Origin: Auricularia sp. M13
Lineage: Eukaryota > Basidiomycota > Agaricomycetes > Auriculariales > Auriculariaceae
Assembly (NCBI GenBank): GCA_037042915.1
Contig: CM073200.1
Span: forward strand, 2,724,832-2,788,831
Length of the DNA stretch: 64,000 nucleotides
Direction of reading: 5' to 3'
Positions 10,365 to 23,065 of this stretch are shown piece after piece. A program made the translations under genes and the position numbers. The number at the start of each line of letters is the position of its first letter. Within the stretch, counting starts at the first letter, position 1. Below the pieces are notes generated by a model, which was not told the origin of the DNA, did not search any database, and saw only the letters and a program-made list of their open reading frames with translations.

Positions 10365-11244
10365 ATGATCCTCCTCGTCCTCGGATTCTTCGCAGTCTTG
10401 TTCGGCGCTGTGCTGCTTCTGGAGCTTGAGGAGGTCTTCGCGCAGTTGCAGGTACGCCACACGGCTATATAAGAGGGTGTGCAGGGTCGTTTGATGCCTG
10501 GTTCGTTAGAGCCGCGTGCGGATTCGTGTCGCCGCTTTCGCTAGAAGCGGGAGCAGGCAAACGAAGATACAGGACGCGGGCAACGTTGCGCCAGGGCCCG
10601 TACAAGAGGATCAAAAAGCCGGCCCCGTCCAGACGCTGCTCAGCAAGGCGGGGAGTGCCGCCGTCGTCGACCAGTCCAAAAGCGACTCCCAGCCGCCCGT
10701 TCGAGAGGCCTCGTCGACCGAGAGCTCGTGCGAATCAGAACAGGACTGCGAGGTACGCGTATTCTGTGGTACCCCCTGGCGCCAGCTGAAGACGACCGTC
10801 TAGGACGAGCCCAGCGACGAGATGATGTACCATGCCAATATGGTCACCGCAGACCACGCCTTCTCGTTCCCCCGCGTCGGCATCTCCATCCGCGTACAAC
10901 CACCTCCGATAGACGACTTTGAAGACTTCCGAGGCAGGACACTCACACGAGCTCGGGCGCGAGGCAGCAGCGAGCAGCCGCAGCGTGACCTGCTCCGCGT
11001 TCACGAGGGGTACATGTTCATCAAGGACCGCCTCCTGCGCTTCAAGACGAGCGGCGGCGGCAAGCAGAAAACGTACGAAGCCTGGCAGGACAGCAGGTGG
11101 AGACCGACCAAGCGCCAGGAGATCTGGGTACAAAATGGCGACGCCGAGGACGTGGAGTGCGTCGCGCTCATCTGCGTGCTGGACCGTTCAGAGTGCTGGA
11201 CGCCGTTACGAGTCAGAGAGTTGGGCTGGGTAGAGTGCACATAG
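10365..11244 (+). CDS. D2: membrane-anchored D-family protein
   Basis: Exons 10365-10451, 10510-10752 and 10804-11244 give 256 residues. Exon 1 is the 29-residue hydrophobic anchor (MILLVLGFFAVLFGAVLLLE); exon 2 an Arg/Gln/Ser-rich linker; exon 3 the family domain (HAFSFPRVGISIRVQ, LLRVHEGYMFIKDRLLRF, TYEAWQDSRWRPTKRQEIW, CVLDRSECWTPLRVRELGW). Anchor position predicts a short lumenal or outside N-terminus and a large soluble C-terminus, or the reverse; orientation cannot be told. D2 and D3 differ about as often in exon 2 as in the longer exon 3, so the linker evolves faster. Function unknown; always next to an AAA-ATPase-like gene in this window. Confidence 0.83.
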
Positions 11245-11376
11245 AGCCGTCTGTTGTGAATACACAAGCATGGTCTCTTACGACTGGATCGTTGAAACTT
11301 GAACGGAAGAGGAGAAGAGCGGCAAGCTGTCACTGGCTGTTGCCGGAAAACAACCGCGAAGCTCCTTCATCCTGCC

Positions 11377-12004
11377 ATGTCGCGATTACTGCGTTATAGA
11401 ACAAGACTCCAGGCTTTGGCTGCACGCACTGGGGCGCCATTGCCGTCCTTAATGCCCGTATTCCATCGTAATCCAAACTCGCAACTGACCTGAAATTGCA
11501 GAACATCCTTTGCTATCCTGCACGAGCTCACCGCTGTGCTTCCCGTCGTTGGTCTCTTCTTCGCTGCCCGCTCGCTTGAGGTCGGCCCTCGTGCTATTCA
11601 GATTGTTCAGGACAAAACGCGCGACATGGAAGCTAGCGGGGGCCTGGAATCCTGGATGCTCAGCAAGTCGAATGAATGGCTTCGTGAAGGCGAGGCGTGG
11701 GCTGGTCGCGTCGGCAGGCGATACGGCTACTTTGGCTATGAGAAAGGCGCCCCGCCAGATGCCCAACCAGCTGGCGGCTCTGTTGGTGGCCACATTGCAG
11801 GCGACGTTGCGAATGCTGTTGTGGCTTACGCAGCTACCAAGGTGCCTGCGCATTCTTCGGCCACTTAAGTGCTCTTCGTTGACCCGTTCTTAGGCTCTGC
11901 TTCCCGCACGCATTGGCCTGTCCTTGTATCTTTCACCCGCCTTTTCTCGCGCTGTCGTTGAACCAATACGCAAGGGCGCAGTTCGGGTCTTCAGGCGTTC
12001 ATAA
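11377..12004 (+). CDS. E2: FLILHELTA-domain mitochondrial protein (Mrx11-like)
   Basis: Exons 11377-11444, 11502-11841 and 11894-12004 give 172 residues. The diagnostic stretch TSFAILHELTAVLPVVGLFF matches the FLILHELTA family (PF10306), to which yeast Mrx11, a mitochondrial ribosome-associated factor, belongs. Later come NEWLREGEAWAGRVGRRYG, a Gly-rich segment and an end typical of the family (AYAATKALLPARIGLSLYLS). The Arg-rich N-terminus (MSRLLRYRTRLQALAAR) looks like a mitochondrial presequence. The first donor is weak (GTCCTT), but it restores frame and the first 57-nt intron has the same length in E3. A mature housekeeping-type gene caught inside the duplicated accessory unit. Confidence 0.8.
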
Positions 12005-12085
12005 CGGCGACTGTCAATTTCAACACGGGTATATTATGACAACTCGGTACTCTAGTAGTAAAGACACACACAACCCATCGGCCCA

Positions 12086-13406
12086 TCAATATCCCAGCAG
12101 CGCCCGTGCTTTATCGATCAGGAGCGTCTTGGATTTCACGAAGCTGGAGAACCAATCGCCGAGGATGATGCCCCAGAGGACGTCGAAGTACGACGTGCCG
12201 CCGTTCGGGCCGATGGTGACGACGATGAGCTCGAACGAGCCCTTGTATACCGCCGCCGGCGTCTTGCCCTGCGTCAGCGCGAGCACGTTGGAGATGACGA
12301 CGGCGGCGTGCGCGGTCGCCTTGGCGCCCTGCTTCTGCTCCTTCCAGTCGATCGCGTCGCCCACGGCGAATATCTCGGGAACTGCGGCAGCTGCAGCGTC
12401 GGCTTCACCTTAATGTACCCCGCGCTGGTGAGCACGTCGTCGCCCAGGCTGCGCACGAAGTCGGTGTTCGGGCGCGTTCCTACTGCCGGGATCTGCGTTT
12501 TGTTTCTTTGTCTTAGCGGAGAGAAGGTTGCACAGATGCAGACTGCGTGCGTACCACTAGGTCTGCGTTGATCTCCTTACCGCCCAGCGTCCGCGCCGTG
12601 TTGCTCTCGTCGAGCACGTCGTCGGTGATCACTTGCACTCCAACTGCGCGCAGCTTCTCCCCCGCCCGCACACGCCACCTCTCGGGGTATGCGGCGTTCA
12701 AGAGCAGCTTGTCCTTTTGCACCAAGGTCACGCGCTTCGACTATACGCAGAACGAGCGACGGTGAGCAACACCCCAAATACTGCGTCAGGCCTACGCGTA
12801 CCGGATAGAAATGCCGAATCTCGCCGGCAAACTCGATGCCCACGGCACCGCCGCCCGCGATGGCGATATGCTGCGCGCGCTCGACCTTGCTGCGCCAGCT
12901 CTCGATCCACGCGTCGACCTCCTCGCGCGTGTTGGGGTACGCGAGCGGGCCGGGCCACTTGCTGCCCGGCGCGAGCACGAGGATGGCGAACGGCAGCTCG
13001 CGCCCGTCGTCGAGCACGACGTGGCCGCCCGTGCCGGCGGACGCGCGCCGCACGGCCTGCACGGTGCCGACGACCAGCTCGCCCTTGTCGCCCAGCGCGC
13101 GGTCGAAGGGGAAGAAGATGCGGTCCTCGAGCTTGCCCTCGCGCGTGACGAGCGCGCGGCAGCTGGCAACTGCGACGCGGAGCCGTTAGTCGTTTTGCGT
13201 TGCATGATGGAACGCGCGTACTTAGGAAGGCGTAGAATGGCCTCGGGTTTATGAGCACGACGTGGTACTTGGCGAGGTCGACTTTCTTGAGGAGCTCCTT
13301 CGCGATGATCGCGCCCGTGCCGCCTCCTAGTCTTGCGGTCAGCTCTTGTCAAGCACATGAACTGCGTAGACGCACCGACAATTACAATATTTTCGCGGGT
13401 AGCCAT
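12086..13406 (-). CDS. FSP1/AMID-type FAD-dependent NAD(P)H oxidoreductase, one apparent frameshift
   Basis: Exons 13406-13376, 13326-13222, 13169-12802, 12740-12555 and 12492-12086 give about 365 residues if one base is missing from the last exon. The N-terminal Rossmann motif spans intron 1 (IVIVG|GGTG). A second dinucleotide fold is AGGGAVGIEFAGE, the FAD-closing motif is EIFAVGDAIDW, and the end is KARALLGY, all as in fungal relatives of AIFM2/FSP1 (quinone or NADH oxidoreductases at membranes). The last exon is 407 nt, one short of a multiple of three, and the frame breaks near 12374-12381 (TTCCCGAG); upstream and downstream translations both fit the family. Either a real null allele or a one-base consensus error in a C run. 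Confidence 0.83.
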
Positions 13407-13918
13407 GAGTGCTGTTAGCTAGTAGTATCTTTTGTGCGAGTGCCGCGATGCACGAGTCCGCAGTCCTTAAGTATGCCGAGTTGCGCGATCGCCAGAAGCA
13501 ATGACCAAGGCCGCGTCAGATTGGCTGCGTAATCGGAAACTGTTCTGATTCATGCGCGCGGGCGAGCTCGAATATACTCGAATCCAGGCACCGGCCGCCG
13601 TTGCGACGCTGGCTGGGGGCGCTTGTCGAGGCGCCCTCCATTGTAGAGAAAACGCGGCGGCGGCCGGGCCTCGTTCTGCGGGACTTTTGGCTGCCTACCG
13701 CGCTTTCTCCGTGCTGATACATGCGCATGCATCCTGGATGTCCCATAAAATTCAGTCGTGCTGCCTCAATGCTTCCTATCTTGTGTATGGGCCTCGAGTA
13801 TTCTTCAGTGTACTTGTACCGAGAGCGCTCGCTGACAATTCGGGAAGATTAGATCCTGAGTGATGGATGACGTCGGGAGCTGCAGATCGATGCCAGGCTA
13901 GCTCTCCCTGCAACCGCC
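13407..13918. other. Divergent promoter region FSP1-like / phosphoglucomutase
   Basis: 512 bp between two divergent starts. Only short ORFs; no recognised motif. Confidence 0.5.
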
Positions 13919-15928
<2,010 letters not shown>

Positions 15929-16145
15929 AGCTCGTAGAGCGCACGGACACAGAACACGGAACCGAACGAACGAATGAATGTAACGATTAGAGAAATGCTG
16001 CGATTGCAATGTTACTGTAGAAACTGTCCATGTCAGAGCCGCCCCCCTCCTCTATCCAGGGTATCGATCGATAGCGCATATAATATCAAGAAACGAGTGG
16101 CAGGAGCGTGACATGTAAAAGCTCCACTGCGAGTCGTGCCTCGGC

Positions 16146-16183
16146 GTAAAAGTAAAAGTAAGAGTAAGAGTAAGAGTGTAGGT
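16146..16183. repeat. Hexanucleotide microsatellite, AGTAAR units
   Basis: Runs of GTAAAA followed by GTAAGA units directly after the desaturase stop, within its expected 3' UTR. Likely length-variable. Confidence 0.7.
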
Positions 16184-16188
16184 AGGAC

Positions 16189-18025
16189 CTAGTGCAGCCC
16201 GCTCTCGCCCGTCTCGGCCATGTGCATCTGGCACTGGACGAGCGTCTCGACCATCTTGGCGACCTCCTCTAAGCGCGAGAGGACGACCTTGTTGCCGTCG
16301 ACGAAGCCCTGGCAGTTGTACTGGATGCCGGTCCTGCTGCAGAACTCGCGCACGAGCGCCTGGCCTTTGCGCAGGTTGTGGCGCGGCATGCGCGGGAAGA
16401 GGTGGTGCACGGCCTGGAACTGCAGGCCGCCGTGCAGGAAATCGAGCCACGGCGGGCAGTCGACGTCCATCGTCGTGCGCAGCTGGCGCTGCGCGAACGA
16501 CTCGGTCGGGCCGAGGTCGGACGTCGGCATGCCCCAGTGCGAGAGCGTGATCTGCACGTGCAGCAGCATGGTGATCATGTGCGACACCAGCACGAAGCCG
16601 ACGCGCGTCGGCCAGTCCGGCAGCGTGCGCCACAGCAGCCCGTAGCCGAAGAGCGCCCAGTAGGCGGCCATGAAGACGACCTCGAGCCAGCGCGTCCACC
16701 ACGCCGAGCCGAGCTGCGCCGCGCGCGGCGAGAGCAGGTGCAGCCAGGAGAGCAGGTACAGGTTGAAGCGCGCGACGGCCATGATGGGGTAGTAGGTGTA
16801 CTTTTGGTACGGCACGAGGATGTCCGCGGCCTTGTCCCAGTAGAACGTAAAGTCGTAGAAGGTGCTGTGGATGGACTTGAAATACGTGGGCCCGTTCGCG
16901 AAGAGCGGCACGTTCTGCAGGTCGGGGTCGTGCTCGGGCATGTTGGTGATGAGATGGTGTACGTTGTGCGAGCTCTTCCACCAGCCGATCGAGAGACCGC
17001 AGCAGAAGTCGGCGACGAAGGCGCCAATGATCGTGTCTAGGACAAAATTGCCAGAAATGCCGCGGTGGCCGGCGTCGTGAGCGACAAACATGATCTGTTG
17101 CTGGAAGGAATTATGAGTATGTGCGTGCAAGACACAGAGGACATGCGACATACCCAAAACAATCCTAGGAAGATAGCAGACGTAAGATACCACTGTATGC
17201 TCAGTAGATAGAGGAATGCGCCAAAGAGGATCGAGTAGCGAATGCATTCCTTGCCGTACTCGGAGTAGGGGCAGTCGTAGAGGCCGTTTGCCTGGATGAG
17301 CGTATGCAGCTTCTGGTACTCGTTCCTGATGGCATGCTGGGTCTCGGGGTCGAGCGAGGGATAGCTGCGAATGCCGTCCGCAATCTCCTTCTGCTCCATG
17401 GCGGCGGTGAAGGTCGCACGCGAGAGATTCTCTATAGGGAACGGATCGGCGATCTTGGCACTGCCTTTCCTGCGTCTGATGGACGATTGGTCGTGGTCCT
17501 TGGCCACGTCGGGCTCGACGTCGGACAGGCCGACGCTGGAGCTGGACGAGCTGAGCAGGTCGGGCTTGGCGCTGAAGATGGAGTCGGTGTCGCTGAGATC
17601 GGTCGAGGCGGAGAGGTCGGGGTCGAGCTCCTGGTTGTCGTCGGCGGCGGCGGGCGGGCTGATGCTAACCAATGGCCCTGCGCGGATGGGCGGCACAAGG
17701 TTGGTCCAGGGCAGCTGGACGCGGCCGACGCGGAAGGCCTTCATGGTGCGGAGGGTCTTTGCAAAGTGGTAGCTGGGGGAATGAGAACGGCGTGAACGGC
17801 GGGCAGGGCGGGCTCACCTGCCAGAGCGAGGAAAAAGGGTATTTACACGTTAATTTCGTCGCTGGCGTCTCTGCCGACCATGTGCAGGATGGCGAGGCGG
17901 CCGCCGGGGTGCTTGTCGATCCAGCCGTCGAGCTTGAGCGCGTTGCCGTCGTGGATGACGATGAGCTCGCCGTCGGCGACCATCCGGTGTACCTCGCACG
18001 GCGAGAGGAGACGGTCGCGGTCCAT
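16189..18025 (-). CDS. Cytochrome b5-fused front-end desaturase (delta-8 sphingolipid type)
   Basis: Exons 18025-17847, 17772-17154 and 17100-16189 give 569 residues, phases consistent. An N-terminal cytochrome b5 domain carries the haem ligand motif HPGG. A Ser/Asp-rich linker of about 130 residues follows. The desaturase has the three His boxes HDAGH (H274, H278), HNVHH (H311-H315) and QAVHH, the last with Gln replacing the first His, the hallmark of front-end desaturases. Hydrophobic segments lie around the boxes, as in ER-membrane enzymes with a di-iron site. In fungi this architecture is mostly the delta-8 desaturase of glucosylceramide sphingobase; a front-end fatty-acid desaturase is the alternative. 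The start was put at the first Met of the b5 domain. Confidence 0.9.
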
Positions 18026-19454
18026 TTCAAACTGGCAAAAACGAACGGAAGTGAGCTGAAAGTGAGACGAGAAAAGCAGAAACGCTGCGACGGAGTGCGA
18101 ATCCCACACTATTTAGCCCGTCACCCTCACCGCATCGCTATCCAGGCCCCGCCCTCCGTGGCTATCCCGGTCGAGCGGGGCAACGTGCGACTGTTCCGCC
18201 GGCCTCATCGCGGGATTAAAGCCACATCCACTCGTTTCTCACCTCTCGTCAAGGTGAGAACATGTCTAATCTTCGTTACCGCCGCAAAGAACGAATGCAC
18301 CCCCCTGCTAGACCGGATCCAAGCGCATTCCGATCATGCAAGGAGCTGTTACAACTTGCGCAGGCACCGAACTGCATATCCCATCTATCAGCTGTTGAAG
18401 CAAGCCACGCCCTGTGGCCAGCGTCAGGGGCCGGACTTCTCTCTCTGAAATCATTGATGACCCGTCCGACTGTACCATCTCGACCTCCGACCGTTCATTC
18501 TCACACCGGACGAGCCTTCCCTGAGCTTCCGGCGTGCGTTCAGGATCATCGCGTACGTCATGACATATGTCACAGCGTATGTCACTTTCGACGATTGCCT
18601 ACAGCCCCCGCAGCCACGCTCCAGCGCTACTGTACTCTGTGCACGTGCGTAGAATCCCAGACAAGACCCGCACAGACGCCCAGAACCTGCACGCAGCGGA
18701 CGCGCTTGCCCGAAATGTGCATGATACGCGAATTATCTGATAGGCATCGAAAAACATAGCCTCATTCCCACACTGTCTATCTAATCTGATGGGCTCCTAA
18801 TCAAGTATATGGGATCAAACCTTGCTGACAGCATTTCGCACTGTGAATCGTCGTAGCGACGGGCGCTGAGGGTGTATGGTAACAGTCGGAGGCTCGGGTC
18901 AAGTCCCAATGACTTGCAAGTGACATCGATATCAGCTAGATCCATCTCACCTCAGTACCAGCAGCGCAGCTCCTCCTGGCGGCGGCCAGCTGAGTAACGC
19001 CGCCGGCAGATTCGGACTCGCGCAAGGCTGTCCTACTCGAAATTTGCAGGCCGCACCCGCCCAGTTAAACACGCAGCCCCGCAGCAACCTATCGGGCTCC
19101 TCTACAGCGCTTTGACAACACGCAGCTGACCTCCTCGGCCCCAGCGCTGGCGGTGCAGTTCCCCAGTCCCTCGATAAAGAGGCCTTGGGCGCGCCAGCCT
19201 GAGCACTGACCTCGAAACCCCCATCCAGGAGTGCTACACCTATGGTGAGGCTGGGAGCACCGCCATAGTATAGTCCATTCAGCAAGTCACGCCCGCGATG
19301 CGCTGAATGTTCCCCGCAGCCATCTACTACGTCCCATTCCCCTGCCCCAAGAGAAGTGTAACGGTGGACTTGACGCCGTGCAGGCTCAGTAAGCTGCCCT
19401 TCTCCAACGTCCCCCGCAAGTGCAACCTCTGCGAACCCGCCGCGAGTGCCAATA
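18026..19454. other. Intergenic, no gene recognised
   Basis: Upstream of the desaturase and up to the first miniature element. At 18551-18590 short repeats of CATATGTCAC/GTATGTCAC occur. A 248-codon minus-strand ORF (18947-19693) reads into the miniature element and shows no domain; it is taken as chance. Confidence 0.45.
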
Positions 19455-19744
19455 GGGGGTTTCAAACCTGGCAAACACGCGACCGAAAACGAATCTGAAA
19501 ACGGCGTTGAAAACGGACGCCAAGCCGAAGTGGCACCGCTCGTACCGTCCGCAGGAGAGGGCAGAAAGCGCCCAAAAACGAGTTTCGGTCGTATTTTGAA
19601 CACAGAAAACAGCTCCGAGCCTGTTTTTGCGTTTTTGACGAAAAGCCGTGTTCGCGGTGCCATCAAAACGGCCGAACACGGACCCCGAAACACGTCGTTT
19701 TCGGCCGCGTTTTCGAGCCCGTTTTCAGCAGGTTTGAAACCCCC
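19455..19744. mobile_element. Miniature inverted-repeat element (290 bp), GGGGGTTTCAAACC ends
   Basis: The left end GGGGGTTTCAAACCTG and the right end CAGGTTTGAAACCCCC are perfect inverted repeats of 16 bp, each bordered outside by TA (19453-19454 and 19745-19746). The interior is non-coding, made of repeated GGCCGTTTT/AAAACGGC-like words. TA duplication and short ends point to a Tc1/mariner-type non-autonomous element (inference; no transposase is present). Confidence 0.75.
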
Positions 19745-19749
19745 TAATA

Positions 19750-19872
19750 GGGGGTTTCACGGTAGGCTTTTCAGGCCGTTTCTGGGCCGTTTTGATGCCG
19801 TTTCTGGAGTCATTTTACGGCCATTTCGAGCTGAGAAAAGGCATCAAAAACGACCTGAACTGTGAAACCCCC
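19750..19872. mobile_element. Second miniature element (about 123 bp), GGGGGTTTCAC ends
   Basis: Begins three bases after the TA that closes the first element, with GGGGGTTTCAC, and ends with GTGAAACCCCC. TA borders it on the left (19748-19749) but not on the right, so its right junction has decayed or it arose differently. Interior words (GGCCGTTTCTGG) match the other two elements. Confidence 0.55.
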
Positions 19873-20901
19873 CTCCAGAAATCCATTTTAGGGTCAGTTT
19901 TGATGTCTTTTTCCCCGTCCCGAGAACGAGTCCCTACTCCCCTCCAGGCCCCTATCTATGTCGATGAACTTGTTCCGAAGGCTTGAATAGTTATATAGAC
20001 ATATCCCGAGTTCTTCTATGATTTGTACAGATAGTATTTAGCACTGGCAGGGCAAAGACGAATAGAGTGAGAAAACTATAGCATAGGGTGCTTTAGAGCT
20101 TACTACCAATATATGCACCAGAGGGGACCTTCAGCCTGGTTCTTTGCTGCGTCATGAGGAGCGGAACAGCTTTACGGCGGGTCTACAGCGTGGGAACTCT
20201 GAGGCTTTGCCGCTAGGGCACCAGTAACCGCGGACCGCACGCAAGGGAAAAATGGAAATGTACAAAAAACGACCGCAGAAACAACTTGAAGCCGTTTCTG
20301 CAAAAGCCGTTTCTAGGCCGTTTCCGGTACTGTTTCGTGTGTTCCGGGGTCCCGTTTTTGCAGAAATGGACAAACAAAACGCCGTTAGAAATGGCGTAGA
20401 AACGGCCCAGAAACGCTACCGTGAAACCCCCTAATCGCACAACGAACACAAGTAGACATATTATACTATAGGGAAAGCAGGACAGCGTATGCGTACGGGT
20501 GACAAGAAAGACATGCGAATATCTTACAGCATTCAAGGATGATCTGATCTGTGTGGGGAGTCCGAGGTGTGGACAGGACGGTATAGCGAAAATTGAGATA
20601 GTAAGTAGTGCGGACGATTCGGGTGGCGGCAATGCAAGGGAGTGAGACGGGAGACGGGAGACGGGGAGACTGCGCGCGAGGTGTCGCAAGAATAGACGGG
20701 CGGAGGGTGCGATGTGCAGGAGGCGTGCAGCGCGCGCGGCTGCGGCGAGGGTGCAGTAGAGCACAAATATAGTACTCCCGCCTCCCTCTCGTGCTCGCTC
20801 TCGCGCTCTCAGCGAGAAGCCGCGCATGGCATCGCGCGATCGCACCGCACTTTGGGGGCGTGGCAGGCAGACAGCAAGCGGGCGTCCGGCTTGCCTCGCG
20901 C
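19873..20901. other. Intergenic with a truncated element
   Basis: 3' side of the miniature-element patch and the 3' flank of the membrane-protein gene I1. Contains the truncated element at 20230-20431. No gene recognised. Confidence 0.5.
20230..20431. mobile_element. Truncated miniature element of the same family
   Basis: The right end GCTACCGTGAAACCCCC followed by TA is the reverse complement of the start of the second element (GGGGGTTTCACGGTAG). Interior repeats of GGCCGTTTCT are present on the minus strand. No left terminal repeat is found, so it is one-ended. Confidence 0.55.
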
Positions 20902-22488
20902 TCACGCCGGCGACTTCGCCGTCAGGGGTATCGCGGCGTTCCGGGAGAGCGACTGCGCCCGCGAGTGCGAGTGCGAGAGCGAGTTGTGGCGCGAGTGCGA
21001 GTGCGTGGAGATGGCGAAGGCTAGTTGCTGCTGCTGGCGGAACTTCTCATGCGCCGACGAGCGGCGCGGCCGCGCGCTGATAGCCGCGAAGCGCGACGAG
21101 CGCCGGCGCACGATCCACGCGATGCCGCTCGACAGCGCCGCGACGCCGGCCAACGCGCCGAGAACTCCTGCGACGATCTATGCAATATGGGGGGAATGAC
21201 AAGGTCAGCACATGAATGGCGCGAAGGTTAATCTGGAGCGCGGGGCGCCGAAGGGCAGGGCAGATGAATTGAAGAAGAACTTGGAATCAGACTCACAGGG
21301 ACGGCAGTGCCACCGCGGGGCGGCGCAGTGGTGTGTGCGGAGCCTTCGGGGAACGGCGAATGCGTGCGCGTGCGCGTCAGTTCTTCCTCCGTCGCGCTCT
21401 CGACTGCGCTGTCGGTTTTCTGAGAGCCACGGGTGTTGTTACGTCCACTCGCAGTCGGCGAGATCGGTGACATGTTGGGAGTGGGCTCCGGCAACGAATC
21501 TCCTGCGGCGGCGGCGGCAGACGGCAAAACGTCCGGCTCACCTGTGAGAGAACGTGAGACGCGATGTGGAATGTTATTTTCAGTATATGTGATGTACCAA
21601 GACTGGCCGTCGTGCCGGCCGTGGTAAAGTCAAAAGCGTTTCCTTTCGTGATGTCGAGAAACGCCCATGTCGGGACGGCCGTGCCGGGTGGCACCCAATA
21701 AGGCAGCCTGAGAAGTGCGATGGATGTTCAGTGGATGATGGGATACGATCTAAGTACGTACGCTTTGAGCTGAACGACGTCTGGGTTACACTCAGACGAC
21801 CATGCAGACCATCTGTGGAGTCAAGATGAGAGAAAAGCCCCCGCGATAGCCGATAACACCAACAGCATCGGGTGTGCGGCTCCAGCACAATACGCGCAGA
21901 CCGATAGCAAAGAATATGTTACACTCGAGCAAGACTGGGCGCAAGCCAAGTTGAGCTGGGCACGGATGCAATGCTGGGGAGCCGACTTACACATCTGCGG
22001 GCCCGCACGGTCAGCTCAACACGGGAGAGGAAGCAAGAATAGCGCGTACGCATTAGCCGGCAGTCCGTCCCCTGGTCGCGCCGTAGCAATGCCCTTTGTA
22101 ACGAAGACCTGGGTGGCTGGACACGTGTGAGCTTAGGCTGACTGCGGCTAGCGTGCGGGGGAGACTTGCGGTCGTCTTCGCACGCGCCGAGCAGGTATCT
22201 GCGCAGACGGGAATTCTGTGAGCGCGTTGCGCAACGGCCGGGAGAGCTGCACGCACGCTCCGACGATGCATGGGCTTTGGTAGAGCGAGTTGAAGGCCTG
22301 AGAGCGCGTTTGCGGGCGTGCGATGGGCGGGGCGATCGCGCACGCACCCAGAGAGCCTCCTGCGGGCAGATCACATTGCTCTGGAGGACGCAGTCAGTCG
22401 GCGCGCGCGATGAGAGCTGCGGCGCACGTGCCCTCTGAGCCAAGGCCAGCGGCGGCAGCGCGAGCAATGCGACGAGCAGCGGTCGCAT
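20902..22488 (-). CDS. I1: secreted/type I membrane protein with CSSVxYSL motif
   Basis: Multi-exon. Starts with a signal peptide (MRPLLVALLALPPLALA), then a Cys-bearing ectodomain: FNSLYQSPCIVGAYLLGAC, then CSSVTYSLLSVCAYC, WSAWSSEC and PPGTAVPTWAFLDIT, one transmembrane helix (AGVLGALAGVAALSSGIAWIV) followed by basic residues (RRRSSRF), and a cytosolic tail ending in a His-Ser repeat (THSHSRHNSLSHSHSRAQS). I know this motif order from uncharacterised agaricomycete proteins: a short secreted Cys domain, a TM helix and a Ser-rich tail; the function is unknown, wall sensing being a guess. Exon borders in the middle were not all fixed. I2 follows the same plan and lies head to tail upstream; I3 is at 47 kb. 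Confidence 0.7.
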
Positions 22489-23065
22489 GGGGGGCTGCGC
22501 AGGCGAGCCAGGCTGGACGAAACAAAGCAAGAGCTTAAAAGCAGAAAGCGCGCGCGCGCTCCAGCAGACGGGCTGGCGAGCGCTCGACGGGCTGAGGACA
22601 AGGACGGGGCACGGCACTCCGGCACACTGCGCCGCTCAGAATATAACCGTTTGCCCTCGGCATCATCCTGGCACACGTCACGCGGTCGCCGGTGTCCAAA
22701 CACGCATGCCCGACTCGAGCGACCCGCCTCGACTGGTTGGATTTCATCTCCCTCGGCACCGGGCACGCCACCATGTCTGCCCATTGGTCGGGATGCTGAG
22801 AAAGCACGTCTCATCGCCTCCATTGACACACGCCGTGCCGATGTACATACAGTTCATCGCTCCACAAACCTTATTCTGCTCCGCTACTTCTCAATACACA
22901 AAAAACGAAAGACATGCGCCAACGCCCTGTTCCTCTTGCCCGCCCGCAATCTGGCAGCGCAATGACATCACCTCCGTCAACATTGCACTGTTTAACCACC
23001 AAGGCGAGGCGGAAACGTGCTTGGATCATCCGGATCTGTCGCACTTTGAGCACAAAAAACACATT
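22489..23065. other. Intergenic between I1 and I2
   Basis: Upstream region of I1. A long plus-strand ORF (22487-23386) crosses it and I2 antisense, without family resemblance; not called. Confidence 0.5.

Larger units (their letters stand above)
10111..12004 (+). repeat. Arm 1 of a D-E segmental inverted duplication
   Basis: From the GATATCGAGCAGTC region at about 10111 through D2 and E2 to the E2 stop, the sequence reappears on the minus strand at 30690-28811. Promoters, intron positions and the D-E spacer are included. Weaker similarity extends leftwards into the 3' flank of AAA2 (compare AAA3). Confidence 0.85.

Noticed and set aside
18947-19693. 248-codon minus-strand ORF
   Set aside because: Runs into the miniature element, low-complexity composition, no family motif or intron structure.
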